A DNA stretch of 64,000 nucleotides, taken from Casuarius casuarius. Taxonomy: Eukaryota; Chordata; Aves; Casuariiformes; Casuariidae. Shown here in pieces: positions 35,821-47,546 of this stretch. The translations under genes and the position numbers were made by a program. The notes beneath the pieces are model-generated. The model was given only the letters and a program-made list of their open reading frames with translations, did no database searches and was not told the DNA's origin. The first letter of the stretch is position 1. Each line of letters starts with the position of its first letter. The DNA lies in NCBI GenBank assembly GCA_003342895.1, contig PTFA01000028.1, positions 5,073,464-5,137,463 of the forward strand, read 5' to 3'.

Positions 35821-38380
35821 CAACTATTCCTACTTGATATATTTTAGTTCACTATGGCTGTTGCAGCTATGTAAAGGTGTGGAAATCCACTGTCCTATAA
35901 TACAGCTCAGCAGCTGAAAATGAGAAATGGCAAGTGACAAGCCAGCTTTGTACAATCTACACAGAAGTGCTCTGTGGGGCACCAAGAGTCCACACACTAT
36001 AACTGGGAATTCCAATGCATATAATGAAGAAATTAAGCATGTATATTATCTAACAGTATGGCTCAACTTCTACCAAAGATATGTAGTCTAGTAGAAAGAG
36101 AATTAAAGTTATGCCACCTCTCTGTTTCTCAGTTCTTCTTCTAAGAAATGGGAGCATATCTTTCTACCAGATCTCTAGTTGAAGAGTGCCACACACAAGC
36201 CAAGTCAGGCTACATCCCATACTGCTCACAAAAGTTGAAACTTCAGTGAGGCTTCTTGTTTTACTTGAGAGAAATACAGAAAGATCCTTTGTCCTGTTTT
36301 ATTTATCCCCTCAGGTCTTGTTCTCCATTTGGTCTTCGAAGTCATGAAAGCAAATATGTAAACACTTCTGCCAAACCCCTGTGATCAGTCTTTAAAAATG
36401 TTAAATGTTTATAGAGCTATTATGATTATCTGTGAGATGTGCTTGAGATGTTGTATATATGATGACCCTTCTGTTCTCCTCTCAGGTACCGGGTTGCTGC
36501 TTGTTGGATGTCTAGTCCTTCAATTTGTAACCATTCTGTGCTCCAGAGTTATTAGATTTAGTGCTCCACAATGGAGTTCACCCCTTCTTCTCACTGCTTT
36601 AGTCAAAACTGCCAATGTAACTTATGCAGAAATTCTTTTTCCTCTGTAACAGTAAACTGAGATCCGGATTTTTGTTTTAGATTCCAGATTATCTTAGTCA
36701 TTTATTTTCCTATGAAAGAAATACAAAATAAGATGATACTATTAAAGAGAAAAAATCCTATTTCATCTTTTATACCTCTTTGTTCCATAACTAAACTTGG
36801 ACTCAAAGGGGAAAAGCTTTCTTACAAAAGTTCTTTGGAAATGAATTAGTATCCTTGTAGATATGAATATTACTCGAAAGAAGATCTATCAAGCAGCTAG
36901 CAACTGAGAGCAGAGGACTTAGTATAATGGATTTCCATTCAAACCTTGACAAAGTGGTTAAAGATTTGCCAGTATGTCATGTAAACCTGACACCGTTCTT
37001 ATCAGACAATTTTGCTTCTATGGCCTTTGATGCCTGCATTTCTTCATTCTTTTTATCACTATTGACTAGTTCTTGAAATGCTAGTGAAAGAGGACAGCTG
37101 TACTTCTATTATCTCCTTTTACTGGATGTTCAGCAGGGAAAGTTTGAGGTTTGGTCTGAGTTGTTACCCAATATTCAGGGCTTTTCATGCTCATTTTTGT
37201 TAGAAGAAATTGATGGTATAAGCAAAGTCAAAGTAACAGCTCATGTTGTACAAAAGGAGCAACTCTTCAGGGACACACAGAAGGAGTGTCAGCTATTCCG
37301 AAACTGCAAAACTGCAAAAAGCAAGCGGCATAGAGGAACCTGGCAGACTAGTCCGGATACTAGGAGTATGTGAGTGGGATAAGGAATGCAGTGGGACAGC
37401 AGGGAATACCACACCTACGCAGTGGCCAGGGTGGTCTGCATCTGGTTCTCCTCAGCAGAGCTTTGTGTAGTGGGCTTTGCTTCTGGGGCAAAGGATAACA
37501 CAGAGCAGTGGAGAACACTACCCCACTCATGCACACATTCACTTAGATGTGGGGTTGGGGGGGGAGCAGGGAAGAAGATGAAAGCACCAAACAGAGATTT
37601 CACCCTTGATACCAAACAGCCTTCTTTCTGCCTTGAGAAAAGTATTTCTTTGATGCAGCTTTGTACGTAAAGTCCTAATTCCCTGAAAATAGAGAGACAA
37701 AAAGCAGATAGCAGTTTCCTCCTGCACAGTTCCAAACTGCCTTTTCAGCAAATCTGGAGCCCTAGAAGTCCTCTTTCTGCATGTATTGTCTCAGGCTCCC
37801 ATCCAAACTTGCTTCTTCTGATGACTGATGGCTTTCTGTCTCTTATCCACATTTTGCCAGTCTAGTTTCTTAAACAGTTGATGTTCAGACAAGATGAGGA
37901 CTTAAAGCTTTTCCAGCAAAAAATAATTTAAGCAGAATTAGTACCTTTGAAAGCAGGCTACTTTTATTCAAGCATCTGCTAATGAATAAAAGTGTCTAAA
38001 TTCAGGCACTCTCATTTTAAGGGGTAGGCAGTTAAAAACACTGGAACAGAGTACACCAGCAAAATATTTCTAAATGGAAAAGAACTTTCAGCCTTCAAGA
38101 AACAGCAGTAGTTCTAAACTTTAGGCTACATAGGAACTCAATACTTTGTCTGAAGGACATTCCTTCTTCCCTTCTCCCATCCTTTAGACTTTCGTCAATT
38201 CTGTTTTTAATTTCTTTCTGTACATTGCTTGACTATTGTTAGTTTTTCTGAGTGTCATTCAACTTCCCATATGACAGAAAGGCAGAGAAAATTTGATATC
38301 CATCACTGAGAAAGTTTGGGAGAGTTCTCAAAGGTATTATATATTTTTGCCTGGCTCTTAACTTTTCCCTAGAGATTTCC
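35821..38380. other. Intergenic, no gene seen
   Basis: Mostly AT-rich. A slightly GC-richer stretch at about 37.15-37.65 kb has overlapping short frames on both strands and a G run (near 37555-37564), but no domain I recognise. Confidence 0.55.
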
Positions 38381-38384
38381 TTAT

Positions 38385-38462
38385 GGTCACTGTTGGAGAA
38401 TGAGACTGAGAGATGACCTCTTGTTCTGACCCACTACAAACTTTCTTATGTTCTTATAATTG
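38385..38462 (+). mobile_element. CR1 LINE 3'-end fragment
   Basis: GAGATGACCTCTTGTTCTGA followed by CCCACTACAAACTTTCTTATGTTCTTATAAT closely follows the CR1 terminus, in which a 'gatgacc...ggtctgaccca' block is followed by the TTCTTATGTTCTTA end. It may extend leftwards to about 38270, but that part is too diverged to be sure. Confidence 0.7.
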
Positions 38463-39055
38463 AGACTGTGACATGGAAGTGGTACGTGAAAAGCTATGTG
38501 AAAAGGGAAAAAGTAGGATGAAAGTTGCATGGAATGGGAAATGGGAAGTCAGAAAGAAAATTACCTACAAAACACAGTTTTAGAAAAAGGTTTAGAAAAT
38601 GGGAGCACATAATAGAAGAGAAAACATTCCATTCTCCACAGAAGAGCAAGGTTTGACACGACGTGTTACAGACACCAAGTCTGGTTCTCTAAAGGTTCTG
38701 ATATCATTTAATCATTTCTACCCATATAAAGTAAATGCAGATTCCAAGTCTTCAAATGGCAAAATAAAAATTTACATTCATCAGGCACTTATTTTGCACC
38801 TAGTGTTACTTTGAGATTTTTGAAGTAAACTTGGCTTTGACATCTAATATAGTTGCATTAGAAATCAACCTTTTTGAAAGGTATTTTACACGTATGCAGT
38901 AGTATGCAGAAGTAAAGATCTGACCATTAAATTCATTCACATACTATGAGAATAGTCAGGAATGACCACAGCTTTCTCTGTCACATGGAGGTAGACACTG
39001 CTCTGAGCACATGTAAGAGCTGAGACTCTTCACAGTGCAGCAGAATTGCCTGGTG
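38463..39055. other. Intergenic, no gene seen
   Basis: AT-rich flank of the C-rich block; nothing recognisable. Confidence 0.6.
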
Positions 39056-39059
39056 CCTG

Positions 39060-39362
39060 AGTGAACGGGGGGAGTCTGCAGTCCCCTATTCTGCCCGAGC
39101 CCCGTGGGCACCCCCAGTTCTCCCTGTCCCTGCCCACCCCCAGGCCTCCCCTTCCCTGCCCAGCCCCAGGCCCCCATTTCAGCCCAGCCCGCAGCCGTCA
39201 ATCCCTGCCCCGCGAAGCCGCAGCAGTGCCGGGCTCCAGCTCCGCACAACCTTGCCCCTGTCCTGCCGCAGCCCTCCCCGACCCGACCCATGGGCGCCCA
39301 CCCTGCTTCAGCCCAGCACCGGCCCCCACTGTCCCTGCTGCCCCCAGCTGCCCTGCTTCCTC
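39060..39362. repeat. C-rich block with minus-strand G-quadruplex potential
   Basis: About 300 bases of strongly C-rich plus strand lie abruptly inside AT-rich DNA. Runs of three to five C recur every few bases (for example CACCCCCAGG, CAGCCCCAGGCCCCC). The irregular CCCTGCCC and CAGCCC words suggest a decayed minisatellite. Several overlapping proline-rich or glycine-rich open frames on both strands are a consequence of the composition and not genes. Confidence 0.7.
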
Positions 39363-40852
39363 ACAACTTAGAGGTCCACAGATCAACATTTTCTTTACAG
39401 TGTAAGGAGCTGTTGTTAGTGTGTATCATTGTTGAAGGGAAATAATGTACATATATTTAGTTTTATTCTGGAATGATTAATTAAGTTAAGCCTTCTTCAG
39501 TGGCAGTTCCAACTTCGGGCACAAGAGGTAGATGTTTTCACAGGAAACTTCCAACAAATACTCTGCTGAACAGCTCTGTTATACTCCAGGGTGACCAACA
39601 ATTGTTCATTTCCTCTTTTATGTGGTAAATCTGAATATATTTACAAAAAGTGAGATTAACTGTAAAAATGTAATCCGGAGAAAGTGCATAGTCATGAGCT
39701 GGCTTACAATGCACTATGTGAGTTATATACATTTGTTGCAGGGGATCTCAGGACCTTAGAGGGGATGAAGTGTCTTGTTAATATTTTGTTCTCTAGAAAA
39801 AAATTTTGAACTTTATACACACTTATGAGACCAGAGTGCAAACAGTAAAGCTGACAAGTCACTTGGCCGGAACTGAATCTGTGTTAATGATTTTCTGCAT
39901 GGTTGGGGCAGTCTTTTAAGTCACCACTCTTGCTCTCTGCAAGCTAAGCAATTAATGACCAAAAGTCAAGAGGGTGGACAGCAATAGCCTCAGACACTAC
40001 TTTCGTTTTACGCAGTATTAAGTTTGTGTAATAAGTGGTTGAAATTTTTCTTTAATAAGAAATTTTCTTTAATAGGGAAGAAATACTTGGGACTATTAAA
40101 AATTTGTATTTTTAACCTTGTAAGAATTCTTCTATTCCTAAACATCATGGAGACGATATGAGACATTAGCTGTATTTCTTTTTCATAGGGACCCACACAC
40201 ATTCCTTCGTTAACTGCTATCTAGCAGGATTATCAAAGATAATTTTTAAGGGGAATACAAAAGATAAATTTTTTTATTAATGCAAATAAGAGCAGTACTA
40301 TATATATGCACCTAAGTCAAATGATTGTGTTTAATATCAGTCAAAATATACTTTGCATTTTAATTTTCCAATTGTTACCTAAACATGATTCTTTAAGCAG
40401 GATTGTAGACTGTAAACATAGTATGTTGTATAGATTCACAGTATCCAATGTAAAAAATAACCTTTTTCTTTGTACAGTCTCAGGAGGAATTGGCTAGGGA
40501 CCTGAGGCAATAAATGTAGTGGGGTCTGCTTTTATATGTAAGTTCATTAGTAGACCCATCAACTTTAATGCAGCTATTTACGTGAGGGAGGATTTCTTGC
40601 ATGAAAAACAGTTTCAAGAGGGAACTTAGTTGTGGCCTGGAAAGTTTTTGTGGGAACTGCAGCCAAAGACAGACCATGCATTTTTTCAAGTCTTCATTTC
40701 TACATATTATCTGAAGAGTGTATTTTTTGTTGTCAATAAGAACTTTAATTTATGGAGGATAATACTTACTTCAAAGGAGTCTGAAATTTTAAGTAATTAC
40801 TTGCCATTAATCTTGTGAAATCCTATGAAGGAGATTCTTTGTTCTGTTTCAT
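39363..40852. other. Intergenic, no gene seen
   Basis: AT-rich; no recognisable genes or repeats. Confidence 0.6.
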
Positions 40853-41101
40853 TTACATGATGAACCTTGCTTTCCTGTGACAGAGCTTTACGATATTTAG
40901 AGTATCAGCTTGTGCAGTTACTTTGTGATATCTGTAGTCCCTGTGAAAATTGTCCAGTTTCCTGTATCCGCGATACTCGCTTTCTTCAGGTGCCCTGACA
41001 CTCAATTTATTTTGCTCACAGATTTGATGCCAGAAGTGCATAATCCTTGCCACAGCAGATGATCTATAATGCAGCTTTACACATTGCCGAATACCACACA
41101 A
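40853..41101 (-). other. Unrecognised 82-codon open frame
   Basis: A minus-strand frame starts MCGIRQCVKLHYRSS and has an even, polar, protein-like composition rich in His, Arg and Tyr. It has no signal peptide or membrane segment and no domain I recognise. Frames of this length occur by chance in 64 kb, so coding status is doubtful. It could also be a fragment of a decayed element. Confidence 0.15.
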
Positions 41102-41639
41102 AATAAAGTCAGCCTTTTGCTGATCCCTGTACCATTCATTGGCCTACCTCTCAGCCATTCAGTGGTTTTCAACAGCAGTTCAGATCTATAAAGCTGAAAG
41201 TGAAGAAGCATTGCTCTGAAGTGGTGTATTTGACAATATTCTCAGTACAAGCTAAGATTTTATCCTACTATTTCATGCCAGTAAGAGCACGAAGAGAGTA
41301 CTTAATGAAAGCGCAAATTAGTTCAGGTTTTAAGTTTGAATTTGCTTGAAGATTTTCACTGCATACCTTTTAACACTAGCTATTTAGATTTTGCTAATTT
41401 AATCACTTTCTTTAAATGCATATAGAACTTTCCATGTAAAAGAATGACATTTTCTCATAAACATTAAATTGCTTGTGGAAAAATAACTGAACAAAAGCCA
41501 GTTAATACAGTTTCATGCTTCTAAATTCACTTCTTAAGAAAACCTTTAAGCTGAACAATACAAATAGACTCTATTAATATAATATTAATAATTCAGGACT
41601 TAAACAGAAAGAACAGAATTAGACAATAAAAGGTTTGGG

Positions 41640-41806
41640 CAGTGAAGCACTGTAACTGATTGTCTTGGGATGCTTTGTAATTTAGAAGACTGGAAATCTT
41701 CATTAACTTGCTGGAAAAGCATCTGTCAGGATGCTGTGGGAAAGGAGATAGGCCAGATGACCTCTCAAGGGACTTTCTGGACCTATTTTCTATTATTTCT
41801 ATAGTA
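41640..41806 (+). mobile_element. Old CR1 LINE 3'-end fragment
   Basis: GACTGGAAATCTTCATTAAC through GGAAAAGCATCTGTCAGGATGC leads to ATAGGCCAGATGACCTCTCAAGGGACTTTCTGGACC and then TATTTTCTATTATTTCTATAG. This is the order and wording of an ancient CR1 terminus, where 'gatgacctctcaaggtcccttc' is followed by a TTCTAT-rich tail. Confidence 0.75.
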
Positions 41807-44479
41807 ATATATTTCCCTAAACCTAGACAAGTTAATCAGTTTTTAGAAACTCAGGTTAGCACAGGCTTATTACAGACTTGGTAGGTAAAAGAGTCTGTAC
41901 TAAGCAAAACCAGTCAAGCCTGCAGGAGCTGAATGCAACTTTGAATGCACTGCTTCTCTTAGCAGCCAAAAATGGCTGCTTCCTGCACAGAGACCACAGA
42001 CATACCTTGTCCTGGTGCCCAGGCAGTGAGAAAGCAGAAGAATTAGGACTACAGTGCTACAGCCACATGTATGACTGTATTTCTGGTCACAGATTTCTTC
42101 TGTGATCACAAATCAGTTACTAAAAAACAGTTTGCAATTGTTGCTTTTCTTTGGGTTCTCATCCTGACTGACTCACTTGACACATTTTTAGTAACAAGGT
42201 TCAAAGTTCAATTAGCATCCCAATTTCTTTACTACAAACAGCAATAGAAGCTTAAAGGAAGGCTGAGTCATATGCCATAGTAAAGTAGTACTTAGAGTGA
42301 TGCATAAACTACAGATAATATATAAATACTAATATATATTACTATAATATGCAAATATACAGATAATATATAAACTACAGCTTGCCTGTGATGTGTGATT
42401 GGCTTTTGTCAAACAAATCCTTGCAACATACTTAAGCGATAAATATGAACTATAATGAGCTACAGAAGGAAGCACAGATGCACAAAGATGTTACAGAGAA
42501 AAGTTTCAAAAACAGGCAAGTTTGGATTTCTGAATTAGACTGGGTTTCTTGTTTGAGAATGTTTCTTGTTTGAGAACACCCCAAAATGTACCAGATGCAA
42601 AGGCAAATAAAGCTAGCAGGTCCAGTGGAAAACATGGGATGATGAATTGTAATCGGTACTTTTTAAACTCAAGACCTGTTGCCTTAAAATAAAATATATG
42701 ATATTTAATAGTGTATACTTTGCAGTTTTTAATATTTTAGAATAACAATATATGAAAAAAGCTAAACATAGCAGAACTTAGTTGACACATTGGACATTGT
42801 TGGACAAGTACTGTGGAATAGTGCTAACCTTGAAAAATAAATCCAACTATTAAAAAATATGAAAGTTTTCCACATCTGTTTTTGAACTATGTTTCTTATA
42901 TATTTTGGAGCTTAATTCTCATTAAGTGAGAGTTTAAAATAGGACATTAGCAGTGAGAATATAATTTAATACTAAAGTATTGCTAACAGTATCTCTCTCG
43001 AGACTATGTAGACAGCTGTGAAAACTTAATAAAACTTTAATTCCTCATATGTATTGCTGTCTTAGCACCATGTAGACTCAGATGTTTAATTAAAATTATA
43101 TAGCCTTGAATAGTCTTTTTATTGTGAAATGGAGACTTGATATAGTCTTCTACCTACTCCTTATTTTAAGATAAGCCGTAAATCTTTCCTCTTTTTTAAT
43201 TTTTGGCTAAATTAAGCTATTCTCCTTCCTCCCCTCCAAAATAATTACCCCATTGGTAGCCCAGCCATTGTTCAACAGTCTAGTCCTAGCTATTTGGACA
43301 GAGTACCATATATACCATTTAGACATTTGTAGAACAAGGTAAGTTAACTCCAGAAAGAAGCAGTGTTTTCTGACCTGATCCCTTTCATAGCCCAACTTAT
43401 AGAATATATATTGATTCCTATTTCAAATGAAAAGTATTCTGTAATGTGTCTGTCATTTAGGAGAACATTGTATCTTCGCTATATTGACAAATGATTCATT
43501 AAGTTGATGCAGTATCTGATTACTCCTGTTAAAATTCAAAGTGTACTTGAAGCCTGAAATCATACCAGTTCAGCCTCTGCATTCTATTTTATCTTTGTTT
43601 GCTGGACTTAGCAATCATGTGTTCCCTGTGCATGTACGATTAAAGGTAGGTTTAGCATTACAATTTGCCATAGTTTTTCTTGAAGGAGCCTATGTGGACA
43701 GCATGGAATAAGTCACATTTTATCTGTGCTAAATATATCTGAATATATAACTCTCTATTTGAATTTTGTACTTTTCTCTGAAATTTTCAGAGAAGTACTA
43801 GCAACAGGATGGTCTAATCCACTGAGAGGCAAAGGTCCTGAATACCTCCTGGTTTTGCTCTTATCAGTTTTGCTCTTCTTAGTTAATTGAGTAGTGCTAT
43901 TGTGGAGATTCTGTGGTAATTTCTTTCTTTGTTTCTTGTTTTATCTTAAAATCACCACAGATATTGTAGTAATTGCCATTATAATTGCATGTAGAAACAA
44001 GGACTAATCCTTTTATGGACAAATATTAGCTTTGTAAAAATATAATTCTATTTAATAAGGAGAATATTGATACTTCTATCACCCTGAATTAATATCTCTG
44101 TATTGCAAATCCTGGAACATTATTTTCATATTTGTATTTGAATAGTAAGGGAATAAACAGAAAAGTGGGTCCACTTGGCTAAGCTTTTGTAAATATGCCA
44201 CTTAATTTGAAAATAACTTCCAGAAGGATGCTCAGTGAACAGACGTGCGTGCCAAATGATGATGCTTTTGAGAAACCATTTTCATAAGCTTTGCAGCAAA
44301 TCAGACTGCTACCAAATAACAAAATATTAAAAAGAAAAGCTATATCTGAAGCAGTAGTAATTTCATTTTTAGTGGTTTTGGAACAGACTTCAGCAGCAGC
44401 AAAAGGACACAAAAATTGAAGAGAGATATTATTCTTAAAATTACAGAAGATTTTCATTGCTACCACAGGAGGTTCCTAA
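41807..44479. other. Intergenic, no gene seen
   Basis: AT-rich DNA. Around 42310-42380 the phrase ACAGATAATATATAAA occurs twice about 50 bases apart in a TA-rich context. No genes recognised. Confidence 0.6.
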
Positions 44480-45200
44480 GCTGTTCTAGAACAAGACTAG
44501 CAACCACCATCAATGACTTATTATTAGGACGAAAGGCAGAGAACTCAGCAAAGGACCCAAAGACCAGAAAGATGAAATAAAAATACAAGGAGTAGGACTT
44601 ATTACCAGAAACCAAAGAGCAACTTTTTTCATTCTTAAGTAGACATCTATGCTTGGTCAGATGTATCAGACCATAAAAGTATTTATTTCTTGCTGTTAAC
44701 TATAAGTGGTGTCCTGGATGAGTAGATCAGATGTGGAGGGCTGCACTGCAGACACGTTCATTTAGTCAAACAAATCCCATCCAAAAAGAACCTGAAAAAT
44801 TGGTCAAGGTTCTGGAACTATTAGGCAAGTTTCTGCTCATAATGATCCATATTTGACCATCCATCTGAAGACCCGTGGAAATATGCAAGTCACTGTAGAC
44901 TTCAACAACCTTGAAAAAGAGCTGAGGAGAAAGAAAGTCAAGTAAATTTACTGGAGAGCATTCTAGTCACAAGTGTAAGGGAAAACAGAGAATACGGAAA
45001 GTAAATAGGTCATCATATTACTAGTATGAAAATGAAAAGCTCAAGTTTGTGGAACTCTTGACCACTTTCCAAGGAAGTAGTGAACAGAAGTGGTGGCTGT
45101 TACGGGACTACGATGTACAGTTCTGCTATCATTATAAAAAGATGCTAAATAACAACAAAAGGTATGAAAGAGACCCAAAATTTTGAGTATAGTTATCACC
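44480..45200 (+). other. Possible decayed element with protein-like fragments
   Basis: Short plus-strand frames read like broken coding sequence, for example TTINDLLLGRKAENSAK near 44510 and KTRGNMQVTVDFNNLEKELR near 44870. Stops and frame changes separate them. I cannot name a family. An old retroelement, a retrocopy or chance are all possible. Confidence 0.15.
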
Positions 45201-47485
45201 ATCCCTTTCCTCTTCACTGATATTATCTGCTACTGTATTTAAAGGACTCAGCCCTAGTCACAGAAAGAAGTCACTGCATGGTCTGCCTGGGCAATTAATG
45301 TGGGTGGCTCTGTGACACTAATAATAATGAAGATACTGAAAGACAATTTAGTAAGCTGAGGAATGTGATGGACAGCTACCTAATTGCCTAGGAGAAAGTT
45401 AATTCACTAGTGAAGTGTCATTATTTAAATAATGCTTGTCTGTTCAACAGGCATCTACTTAATAGAGATGTTATTAAAGCTAAATTATAGCAAAGCTGTG
45501 AGACATCTCCATCTAAACAAGATGCGCAAGTCAAAATGAGTGATGAGATATTTATTTTTGTAATTTTCAGTTTAGCCATATATTGCAATTACTATTGTAT
45601 GCCATGTCTTTCATTACTTCATTTGTCATTTCATGTTTGGGGCTACATGATTTGTATTTTTGTTGCTCTGTTTTAAATACATAAATAATATAAAGTAGTA
45701 TGGAACTTTTTATTTAAACAGTTGTTTAGTTGCAGAAGTGATATGAGAAGAGGATGAGATATGAAGCAACAGAAATTAGGATTTAATATGAACTATAATA
45801 ACCTCAACTGCTAGATGAACATGGTCCGTTGAGAATCTCAATTTTAAATTTTTAGCCTCTCATGGCTACAACAGAAAAGCTTGAAAATGCAATAAGAGTG
45901 TTACCTGCAAGTTATACAACTAGAATAGATATTTTAAAACCTCTATTACTATTATTAAAATCTGGTTATTTTTAAGGCAAGCTTTTGTTCTGCAGTGGAG
46001 AGAGAAGTTAAATATTAATATAAAAATAGACTGCAATAATATAGATCTTGATTGTAAAAGCTGCATCAAAACAATCCCCAGATCACTCAAAGCCTTAAAA
46101 ACATGAACCAAAGAAATTCAGGAGAAAGAGAATTCCCCTAATGCACTCTTGTGCTTTTTTTTTATCTTCATATTTTTAGTGCCTAAAAACATATCAGTAA
46201 CACAATTTAAAGATTCTGAAGGCTTTCACTTCCAATCAGAAACAGAAACTAAATGCAATTTCTATGATATTTGCATGGTAATACAAAATCTAAACTCCTG
46301 TCTTTCCTACTCTTATGTCCCTTTTATCAAGAGGTCAATATATGGCGCTGCCTCACAATTTCTGTATATTTGAAAAGTCTGCACTAACATAGCCGAGGAT
46401 ACAACCCAAAACCACACTCGTCAGATTTCATGAAGGAATAATAAGACTGTTTTCTTAACAATCTTGAGATTCTGTGTGCAGATTTTTCTCTGTCTAAAGC
46501 AACAGGAAATTGAAATTATTTATATTTAATATATTTTATTACTTCAATACAAAACAAAATATATTTATTTTTCTTTGTTCTTGGCATTTAATTCAACCCA
46601 GACAGTTGTCTTTTAGTTTAATCTGTTCATCTGTTTTGCTTCCTTGGTTCTCAAGGTACTATCACAGTGTTGTAATAACTTGGGTTGTAGATAATGCAAA
46701 AGGCTACTGATGTTTAAATGAGTTCTTTCCATTGTCTTTTGGATTTACACATTTTCTTTTAATTTTAGATTTTGCAAAATATTTTTAATTCCAAGTTTAC
46801 TGTTCATACATAACATAAAGCAATTAGGAAGGCTAATGTACTTATTTCCTTAAGCAACCTATACATTGTTTTAGTAACACTTAGTATTGCTTACTAATGC
46901 TTAGTAATATTTAGAATATAACTGCTAAAGTACCTGATATGACATGTTTCTTTTTTTAGTTGATTAAGCATTGGCATTGAAAAATCTTGATTTCTCCACC
47001 TTCAAAGATGGATAAACAATATAAGATTTTTTTTACTTGTGGGTCACTTCATGATTTTACATTGGACTTAAATGTATTTTGTTGCCTAATCTGCCTTTCT
47101 TATAATACAGAAAAATGATCTGTATTGTTTCCCTTTTTGTGCTACATGGCTAGAGGTTCAAACTAAGGGCCTGACTTGTCATCCTTCATTTGTGCAAGTA
47201 GTAAGTACTTCGTCATTTCACTAGTTCTTCTATTTTAGTTGAGTATTCATACAAACAAAGGATGTTTGAGTTAAGCATAAAGTGCATCATTCAGCTTTAA
47301 TCACTCGTGCTTGGATTATTTCCTTTTTCACCGATGAATATTTGGCATTTTGATCTTTTTTCCTTTGTCCAATAATTTTAGAAGTTGTAGCTTAGCTTCT
47401 TTCTTCTGGAGGTCCGGAAGAAAATTTGCTGACTATATAGCATAATATTGTACAATTTCAGCGCAGTATTAAAGCATTTCATTTA

Positions 47486-47546
47486 AAAATTATTTTTTAA
47501 TAATTTTTATTTTTTATATTATAATATATATAATATATATTATAAG
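47486..47546. repeat. AT-rich low-complexity / TA microsatellite
   Basis: Poly-T/A tract leading into (TATAA)n and (TA)n. Confidence 0.8.

Noticed and set aside
39061..39445. Proline-rich and glycine/alanine-rich open frames on both strands
   Set aside because: They overlap in several frames at once and arise from the C-rich composition; no domain, splice framework or codon structure.
47150..47170. GGTTCAAAC word resembling a tRNA B box
   Set aside because: No A box or cloverleaf could be formed around it.
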